Shown piece after piece: positions 59,201 to 64,000 of a DNA stretch of 64,000 bases. The DNA comes from Kordiimonadales bacterium IMCC3096 (lineage in GTDB: Bacteria > Pseudomonadota > Alphaproteobacteria > Minwuiales > Minwuiaceae). How positions within the stretch are numbered: the first letter of the stretch is position 1; each line of letters begins with the position of its first letter. The notes below the pieces were generated by a model. The model was not told the DNA's origin and searched no databases. It saw only the letters and a program-made list of their open reading frames with translations. The stretch spans positions 1,148,001-1,212,000 of the forward strand of contig CP018227.1 of assembly GCA_016865035.1 (NCBI GenBank), given 5' to 3'. Both the position numbers and the translations under genes were made by a program.

Positions 59201-61057
59201 GGTCGGGTCCTGGCGCTGCAACTCCGCGAATGCCAGTGCGGATTGCCCCTGATCGATGGCAAGGGTGATCAGGTCGTCCGCCAGTTGGGGCGGCAGGGCC
59301 GTATCTGCGCCGCGCTCCAGCAGGAAGGCCAGCGCATCCGCCCTGCGGTTGGCGGCATTCAGGGCCTCCACCCAGGTTTCCGCATCCTCCGCATCCCCCG
59401 GCAACAGGACTTCGAGTACCGCAAGAGCCTGGCCTGTACGCCCGTTGGCAGTAAGCGCCTGACCATAGAGGCGGCGGGATTCACGATCCGGATGGTCCCG
59501 GAACAGCCGCTCGGCCGCGAACAGGGCCGAGACGGGTGCAAGTCCTGGTGTGGCGAGCGCGACGATGTCCGTCAGGACATCACGATCGACCAGTCCCTGT
59601 TGCTGCAGCCAGGCGAGCAGGGCCTTGTCCTTGCCCGCCTTCGCCGCGATCCGCGCCCAGCCTGCCTCTGCCGCAGGGGAGGGATTGGTGCGCCGCAGAC
59701 TGTTGAAGGCGGCCAGCCCGGCCTGCAGCCGTTCCGTGTCGATATAGAGCTGCGTCAGTGCGCGGATCATCGCCGCGTTCAGGTCGGGACGTGCCGCGAT
59801 CCTGTCCAGCAACTGCGCGGCCTTCTGGTCCTCGCCCAGCTTCAGCCAGGCGCGCGCCAGGCGAAACTGCTCATGTGCGGGCAGATCGGCCTCTGCCGCT
59901 GCCCGCTGCACCTCGACCACCGCATCGTCACGACGCCCGACACTCAACAGCAACTCCGCCATCAGTGCCGGGTGGGCGGTCCGGAACGGTGCTTCCAGTT
60001 CCCCCAGCAGCTTCTGCGCCAGCGCCTGCCGACGGTATGCCACGGCAACATCACCCAGGGCACGCAGACGGAAGTCGGTCAGCCCGGAGTGGTCGCGCCG
60101 CAGGGACACCTGCTCCAGCAGGTCGATCTCCTGCCCCTGCATTGCAAGGTCGATGAAGACCGGGAACGCCAGGTCCGGCAGCCTGTCCGCCTTGTCCAGC
60201 GCCACGAGACGTTCAAGCGCCACGGTCGCGCGATCGAGACCATCCTGCATCTGCGCCCAGAACACCAGCAGCGGCGGTGAGAGATACAGCTCGCCCTCGA
60301 ACGCGCGCAGCAGGCGAATCCCCAGCGCGTTCTGATCGCGCTCGGCGGCCTCGCGGATGATCGGCAGGATGGCGGCCCGATTGCCCTTGGCCTCCGCGAA
60401 GCGGGCGACAACGTCGGCAGCCCGGTCATCCTCACCATAGGTTCCGGCGATCATGGCGTAGAGCTTCACGGAGCGGATCTCGAAAGCAGTCGGGTTGCTG
60501 CGCCACATGCGTTCCAGATACGCCAGGGCCTTCAGCGGTTTCTGATCAGCAGCAGCAAGTTCGGCGGCCTCGAGAAAGTCAGCGGGCCGGGCATTGCCGT
60601 CGTCGATCAGTTGCGCAAGGCCCGCCTCCAGCTTCGCGTAGTCACCACGGTAGCGATACAGATCGACGAGCTGTCGCTCCTCCTCCGGCTTGTGCTCCGC
60701 CGCAACAACCTCCGCCAGCGTCCGCACGAAATCATCCTGACGCTGGGCGAACCGATAGAATTCGGCCAGCTTCCGTTTCGCGCCGATGTCCTTGGGGCGG
60801 CGGGCAATATAGGCTTCCATCACCCGTATCGCCTTTCCGATGTCCCCGTCATGCAGGGCAATATCGGCCAGCGAAGCCACGACCACGACGGAGGTGTCGC
60901 CCGCATCCAGCCGTTCCTGCAGCGTGTCCCGCGCCAGGTCCACCTTGTCCGACCGCAACTGCAGCAGTGCCACGTCCTTCTTGCTCGGGATCAGCAACAG
61001 GCTGAGCCCGACGCCCAGGACAACGACAACAACCAGCAGGATCAGGTTCAGGCGCAC
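56213..61057 (-). CDS. Giant TPR protein with N-terminal membrane anchor (1614 residues)
   Basis: One N-terminal membrane segment (LNLILLVVVVVLGVGLSLLLI) is followed by about 1590 residues of TPR-like helical pairs reaching the last residue. No beta-barrel is evident at the C-terminus. The array contains two tandem 295-residue modules at 551-845 and 846-1140 (about half identical) plus divergent flanking copies. The likely role is a periplasm-facing scaffold for polysaccharide handling, in analogy to the TPR part of PelB or AlgK-type proteins (inference). The start is GTG 61057, seven bases after the PelA-like stop, with a weak ribosome site, so translation is probably coupled. Its last codons face the nitrilase gene convergently. 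Confidence 0.82.
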   Translation of the reverse strand: MRLNLILLVVVVVLGVGLSLLLIPSKKDVALLQLRSDKVDLARDTLQERLDAGDTSVVVVASLADIALHDGDIGKAIRVMEAYIARRPKDIGAKRKLAEFYRFAQRQDDFVRTLAEVVAAEHKPEEERQLVDLYRYRGDYAKLEAGLAQLIDDGNARPADFLEAAELAAADQKPLKALAYLERMWRSNPTAFEIRSVKLYAMIAGTYGEDDRAADVVARFAEAKGNRAAILPIIREAAERDQNALGIRLLRAFEGELYLSPPLLVFWAQMQDGLDRATVALERLVALDKADRLPDLAFPVFIDLAMQGQEIDLLEQVSLRRDHSGLTDFRLRALGDVAVAYRRQALAQKLLGELEAPFRTAHPALMAELLLSVGRRDDAVVEVQRAAAEADLPAHEQFRLARAWLKLGEDQKAAQLLDRIAARPDLNAAMIRALTQLYIDTERLQAGLAAFNSLRRTNPSPAAEAGWARIAAKAGKDKALLAWLQQQGLVDRDVLTDIVALATPGLAPVSALFAAERLFRDHPDRESRRLYGQALTANGRTGQALAVLEVLLPGDAEDAETWVEALNAANRRADALAFLLERGADTALPPQLADDLITLAIDQGQSALAFAELQRQDPTRLPGDTVAYLAETAALEGRFELIDKLLSTLGPAFLQARPVTAARIAIARNDREAAAEWLARASALPDLRLNDRIDLARVQAELGDQAGALKRLEGLARDPDTPAWAIGNLAALYLELDRARDGLPLMRSLAEQRSETQVQAGWARLETRAGDPRKVQEWLTRARVTNRQLLEDIYFLAAESGAEPLAFDAATRLYQLQQDERTRRIYANALIARGRAEEALPILKELLPGTPEDAEAYVAALSAVGRKPQALAFLQDRAAGEPQPLLLADDLMALAIELDQPQLAFAEARRQNPRLLPEDTIASLAENAAEEGDFALIDWLLAETGQDFLARRPAMAARIAVARGDNKAAREWVEKALAVPNPPLATRLSIARTLTDLGENARALALLETVVRDPATPPFAIANLANLYLELGKAREGLPLLRSLREQRPAPQVQEGWARLETQSGTAEPVLAWLKATPQPGRQVLSDIYYLAAQGAKPDLAFAAAEKLQRLYPGNEASLVWGQALTAAGRAEEAVPILRALLPGTAEVRSAYVAALGRGGDPADLRRFAETALADPTMDAATREGLLFALLDAGLGDVALPALRDLAKADPAKWDEAYVQALRLAKADKERGDVIVRRLQSNPPAARRDLLLYELLEVAGPVRALPFLEKIARAEPTGPWPPVYEEALATAGRQDDLIAWVTLRSIDKRLSDQDRRNAAFRLLDLGAKPAAEQAFSLLAQDARPDSPDVQQLVFLWGPRPPERGLEWLSRRARSAGTAAERAAWLQLLNDVGATSRTIALVAPGPPLSGTDPVLAPYINALIAERGFDEVGQVLSRLIPPTDETRPLLQMADWAEQAAKPDVAVQAWEKLLGRIGDDPDRLLQAGRTFAFAGRAEKAVEVLDRFFRVADAEQRADHRPWYYYGLSLSGMNRPQEGRAAYREMLKRIAAKGEDDFETRRRKATGLSAIGADEEAVAVYEGLVAERPTDRSLLADYVALLIEMERFDRAEQLLRQN
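57638..59407 (-). repeat. Two tandem 885-bp (295-residue) modules in the TPR gene
   Basis: Module 1 (58523-59407) starts LLPGDAEDAETWVEAL and module 2 (57638-58522) starts LLPGTPEDAEAYVAAL. Both keep the same length and landmarks: QALAFL, LADDL, ARIAIAR/ARIAVAR, NLAALYLEL/NLANLYLEL, GWARLET, DIYFLAA/DIYYLAA. A third, truncated start (LLPGTAE...) follows. Confidence 0.85.
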
Positions 61058-61064
61058 GGTATCG

Positions 61065-63266
61065 TCAGCCTGCTTCCGCCGGGCGGATCACGATGGCCAC
61101 CGGCGCGTAGGCATGGGTCGGCAGTTCCACGATCAGCACACCATCGGAGCCGACCGTCTGTTCGTCGCTGACAATGGAACCGTCCGGCAGGGTCGCTTCG
61201 GCCCGCCATTGGCCAGGCTTCATGCCACGCCACTGCATCTCGCCATGGCCGAACCCCTCCCCCGTCATGCGCAGCGCGTTGCCGTCCCGGGTCAGATCCC
61301 ACAGATGCCAGCGCGCATCGACAAGTGATGGTTCCACGGGCAGCGTCCCGCGCGCGACCAGCCTGTATTCCGGCTCCGCGACCGCTTCATCCAGCGCGAC
61401 ATAGAGATTTCCCTGATAGTGGGTGTAGCCCAGAACCCCGACTGCCGACCCCATGTCGACAACGCGGTCATCGGCATTGTCGTGACGGATCGTCTGCATC
61501 CGACCGCGATCCAGTACCCGCCAGTGGTCGGGTCCCGGCCTTTCGAAACGGGTGGTATAGAACCCCTCTCCGATGCTGGCGTAATGGCTCGTCGTGATGG
61601 GGGTGATACGCTGGCTGCGGGCGAACTCCAGGTTCTTCAGCAGGGCCTGCAGCGCCGCCGGGCGCTCCCCGATATACATGTGGTAGTAGACGTTGATCCC
61701 CTTCAGGCGACGCGGGCTCTCGGTATTGCGCAGCGTCAGGATCAGATCCTGATAGCCGAAGTAGCGGCCGGTCCACAGATCGGTATAGGTATTCTCGTTA
61801 CTGTTGACGGCGAAGATCTGCACCTGCCCGCCGAAGGTTCGGCCCACGGGCGGAACATAGCTTACGGACGGAAACTCCGGATCGAAACGGGAGTCACCGC
61901 CGTTGATGTTCAGCAGCCCGGCCTGCCGCGAAGCCGCGATCATGTCCGGTGTCGGGGATGTATTGCCCGACCAGAGGACGACCTCCACCTTCTTTCCCGG
62001 TGGCGCGAACTGCTCCACATAGCGCGATGCCTCGCCGAACTCCCGCTCCAGGACGAACGGCTTGCTGCCAAAGCCGCGCGGCACATCGTAAACAGCGGCC
62101 AGCAGACCCGACGGCTTGGCTGCATCACTCTCCAGCACCTCCTCGGTCCAGGCAGCGCGATCAAGATGCTTGTACAGCCCGGTGAAGGGCGCTTCCTTCA
62201 GGGCCGTGTAGTCCTCGTAGAAACCCCACTCGAACGGATGGCTGTAGGTGTGGTGCGCCACCTCGACCTGCGGCAGTGCGAAGATCTCCCGCGCGAGCTG
62301 CTGCGCTTCCGGATCACCCGACCATTCCGGGTCCAGGTCAGCCGCGATGGGGCCGACCGTGATCGGCAGGTCGGGATAGGGTGCGATGGCCTGCTCCAGT
62401 ACAACCCGGGACGAATAGATCTGGTCCTTGCGGTATCCCTTCACCAGCGAGACGTTGCGCCAGCCGTCGCCGTCGATGTGGCTGAAGTAGATACGGCGGC
62501 CGCTCAGGGTCGTGGTATCGGGCTTGGGCAGCTTGTCCGTGTCGAACACGCGACGGATGAAGGCAAAGGGGTTGATGTACCACTGGGTCCTGAAGAAGAC
62601 CGGATCACGATAATTGACCCAGCCGATCTCCCCGAAGCCACCATTGTCCGATGTGACGACGACATCGCTGGTCGACCCATCCTGTTTCCGGCGGACACGC
62701 AGGTGGGACGTACCGACCCCCTCCACGACCTCATAGCGCTCGTGCGGTGGCAGCTTTCCGGCCATCACCCGTTCGAAATCCACCATGTCGGGATCGCGCA
62801 TCACAACTTCGGTATCGAAGGTGACATTCGTCCATTCACCCAGGATGCGTACGCCGATGCGCTCCAGAAAGCGGTTGGTCCTGGCGCGCGTCGGCACGGG
62901 GGAACCGTCGTTGGCGCCGAGAAAGCCCATGTCGCCGAACGAGACGTACTTCTTGCCGGCAATGACCATCTCTTCGAGCCAGTCCAGGAAAGCCGCCGGC
63001 CGCCGGATGGCACCATTGTCGAACCAGGTGATCACACCGGCGATGGACGGGTCGGTCACGGCATCGAGGGGCAACGGATCCTCGATATCGTGATACTCCA
63101 GCTTCAGGCCCAGGTGGTTGAACGGCATCTCGGCCAGCATGTGCAGCGGATTGGACCGCAGTTCGTCGCCATTCTGGTTGTAGAAGGCGAGCACCGTCCG
63201 TGGCGCCTCAGCCGCGTTGGCGGTGAGGGTCAGAAGGGTGAACAGCATTGTGAGGATGAAACGCAA
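61065..63266 (-). CDS. Secreted PelA-like polysaccharide deacetylase-domain protein
   Basis: A 733-residue protein. The signal peptide is RFILTMLFTLLTLTANAAEA. The region to about residue 200 resembles the glutamine-amidotransferase-like N-terminal part (VITWFDNG). The central CE4-like deacetylase domain has FSHIDGDGW (residues 262-269, Asp ligands) and VAHHTYSHPFEW (H338-H344, the Hx3H ligands), matching the deacetylase part of PelA. No GH114/GH166 hydrolase domain is evident, which differs from full PelA (about 950 residues). The C-terminus is a beta-rich domain. I set the start at TTG 63266 (GGGGGAGAG five bases upstream); the longer frame begins with TTG 63341. It is followed by the giant TPR gene. 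Predicted role: modification of an exported polysaccharide. Confidence 0.8.
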   Translation of the reverse strand: MRFILTMLFTLLTLTANAAEAPRTVLAFYNQNGDELRSNPLHMLAEMPFNHLGLKLEYHDIEDPLPLDAVTDPSIAGVITWFDNGAIRRPAAFLDWLEEMVIAGKKYVSFGDMGFLGANDGSPVPTRARTNRFLERIGVRILGEWTNVTFDTEVVMRDPDMVDFERVMAGKLPPHERYEVVEGVGTSHLRVRRKQDGSTSDVVVTSDNGGFGEIGWVNYRDPVFFRTQWYINPFAFIRRVFDTDKLPKPDTTTLSGRRIYFSHIDGDGWRNVSLVKGYRKDQIYSSRVVLEQAIAPYPDLPITVGPIAADLDPEWSGDPEAQQLAREIFALPQVEVAHHTYSHPFEWGFYEDYTALKEAPFTGLYKHLDRAAWTEEVLESDAAKPSGLLAAVYDVPRGFGSKPFVLEREFGEASRYVEQFAPPGKKVEVVLWSGNTSPTPDMIAASRQAGLLNINGGDSRFDPEFPSVSYVPPVGRTFGGQVQIFAVNSNENTYTDLWTGRYFGYQDLILTLRNTESPRRLKGINVYYHMYIGERPAALQALLKNLEFARSQRITPITTSHYASIGEGFYTTRFERPGPDHWRVLDRGRMQTIRHDNADDRVVDMGSAVGVLGYTHYQGNLYVALDEAVAEPEYRLVARGTLPVEPSLVDARWHLWDLTRDGNALRMTGEGFGHGEMQWRGMKPGQWRAEATLPDGSIVSDEQTVGSDGVLIVELPTHAYAPVAIVIRPAEAG

Positions 63267-63407
63267 CCTACTCTCCCCCGTCACCAGGCAGTGACGGCAT
63301 CGTTTGTCTGCCCGAAGGCGAATCAGGATAACACAGGTCAATCAAGCAATTGCCATGCCGCGCATGATCTGTTTGGCTGGCCCGATCCGATGCGGAAGGA
63401 ACCAACC

Positions 63408-64000
63408 ATGCTGCGCGCCCTTGCCCCTGTAGCAGCCCTGTTGCTCAGTGTCGCCTTCATGCTGATGGGCAACGGCCTGCAATCGACCCTTCTGCCCATG
63501 CGCGCGCAGCTGGAAGCCTACAGTTCCGTCGAGATCGGTGTCCTGGGTTCCGCCTATTTCGTTGGCTTTGCGCTGGGTTGCTGGCGCGGGGCCATCCTGA
63601 TCCGCCGGGCCGGACACATCCGCACCTTCGCCGCTGTCGTCGCCATCTCCTCCACCTCCGCCCTTGTCCACGCCCTGGTGACCGAACCGATGGTCTGGTG
63701 GGCGGTCCGGCTGCTCTCCGGCGCCTGTGTCGCGATCCTGTTCATGGTCATCGAGAGCTGGCTGAACGAGAAATCCACGAACGAGACGCGTGGGCTGGTC
63801 TTCTCCGTCTATACCGCCATCAACCTGACAGTGATCTCGATTGGCCAGCTGATGATCGCCTTCGGCAACCCGGAAGGTTTCCCGCTGTTCCTGATGGCCT
63901 CGATCCTGATCTCCTGGGCCGCTGTTCCGGTGGCCATGACCAAATCGGAGAGTCCGGCACCGCCGGAACAGATCGGGGTCCGCATCCGCTACCTGCTGCG
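63408..64000 (+). CDS. MFS transporter (5' part, runs off the window)
   Basis: The first 197 residues of a major-facilitator protein. Helix 1 is LLLSVAFMLMGNGLQSTLLP and motif A-like VGFALGCWRGAILIRRAGHIRTF follows. LLSGACVAILFMVIESWLNEKSTNETRGLVFSVYTAIN matches the YcaD-like MFS branch, with the IESWLNE signature typical of alphaproteobacteria. The substrate is unknown. GGAAGGA lies before the ATG. It is divergent from the PelA-like gene; the 141 bases between hold both promoters. Confidence 0.88.
   Translation, partial: MLRALAPVAALLLSVAFMLMGNGLQSTLLPMRAQLEAYSSVEIGVLGSAYFVGFALGCWRGAILIRRAGHIRTFAAVVAISSTSALVHALVTEPMVWWAVRLLSGACVAILFMVIESWLNEKSTNETRGLVFSVYTAINLTVISIGQLMIAFGNPEGFPLFLMASILISWAAVPVAMTKSESPAPPEQIGVRIRYLL

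Noticed and set aside
56510-60280. 1256-codon plus-strand frame opposite the TPR gene
   Set aside because: The codon pattern and product lack any recognisable domain, while the minus strand encodes a clear TPR protein with a membrane anchor. High GC often leaves such long antisense frames.
56213-63266. Annotation as a complete pel operon (pelA-pelB)
   Set aside because: Only the deacetylase-like part of PelA is recognisable, the TPR protein lacks an evident outer-membrane barrel, and no pelC-G genes are adjacent.

Overview
The window is GC-rich, densely coded chromosomal DNA, most likely from a free-living alphaproteobacterium of the Rhodospirillales type. That placement is an inference from a MucR/Ros regulator, a YdcH-like DUF465 protein, a DksA/TraR-type zinc-finger protein, a 43-residue MSKGNK... 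protein of a kind familiar in this class, and alphaproteobacterial-looking tRNA-Met(CAT) and tRNA-Ala(GGC). No transposase, integrase, phage gene, CRISPR array or rRNA was seen.

Layout. 1-2066: end of an MBL-fold hydrolase, a TerC membrane protein, an SDR oxidoreductase and a TfoX-like protein. 2067-2473: a 407-base leader with three dyad symmetries. 2474-23155: one gene for a 6893-residue exported repeat protein, about a third of the window, translationally coupled to a small VOC-family gene. 23900-32131: nitronate monooxygenase, a class III cyclase/TolB-like/TPR protein, DksA-like and DUF465 genes, tRNA-Met, dihydroorotase, a NIPSNAP protein and NhaA. 32132-38378: an OxyR-like regulator, acyl-CoA dehydrogenase, a ClC channel with CBS domains, a thioesterase, a degenerate alpha/beta hydrolase and an MBL lactonase-like protein. 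38510-40937: a tight CoA-transferase / carboxymuconolactone decarboxylase-like / PanB operon. 40942-49254: D-amino-acid dehydrogenase, an HDAC-like amidohydrolase, a secreted HEXXH protein, an HCCA isomerase, GFA, MucR, nitroreductase, tRNA-Ala and an MFS exporter. 49440-56206: a nitrogen-compound catabolic locus (hydantoinase/oxoprolinase A and B, a creatinase-like M24 protein, an Asp/Glu racemase-type enzyme and a nitrilase). 56213-63266: a two-gene PelA-like deacetylase plus giant TPR unit. 63408-64000: start of an MFS transporter.

The dominant object is the giant protein. It has a FecR-like N-terminal domain, an acidic Gly/Glu/Asp spacer, RTX calcium-binding repeats, 9 + 31 near-identical 94-residue cadherin-like units (exact 282-bp period) split by a seven-bladed FG-GAP propeller, two copies of an unrecognised ~162-residue domain that bracket the arrays, and a second RTX block with a type I secretion-like C-terminus. 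The array carries nested duplications: a perfect-looking 2256-bp (8-unit) tandem duplication, an 846-bp (3-unit) block seen three times, and a ~480-bp stretch shared by the two arrays across the propeller. This points to recent and probably continuing recombination. No type I secretion genes lie in the window.

Other points of interest are a family of long intergenic palindromes with related arms and loops, several enzyme-fold proteins that lack catalytic or metal-binding residues, an OxyR-like regulator lacking the peroxidatic cysteine, and a PelA-like/TPR pair with no other pel genes beside it.
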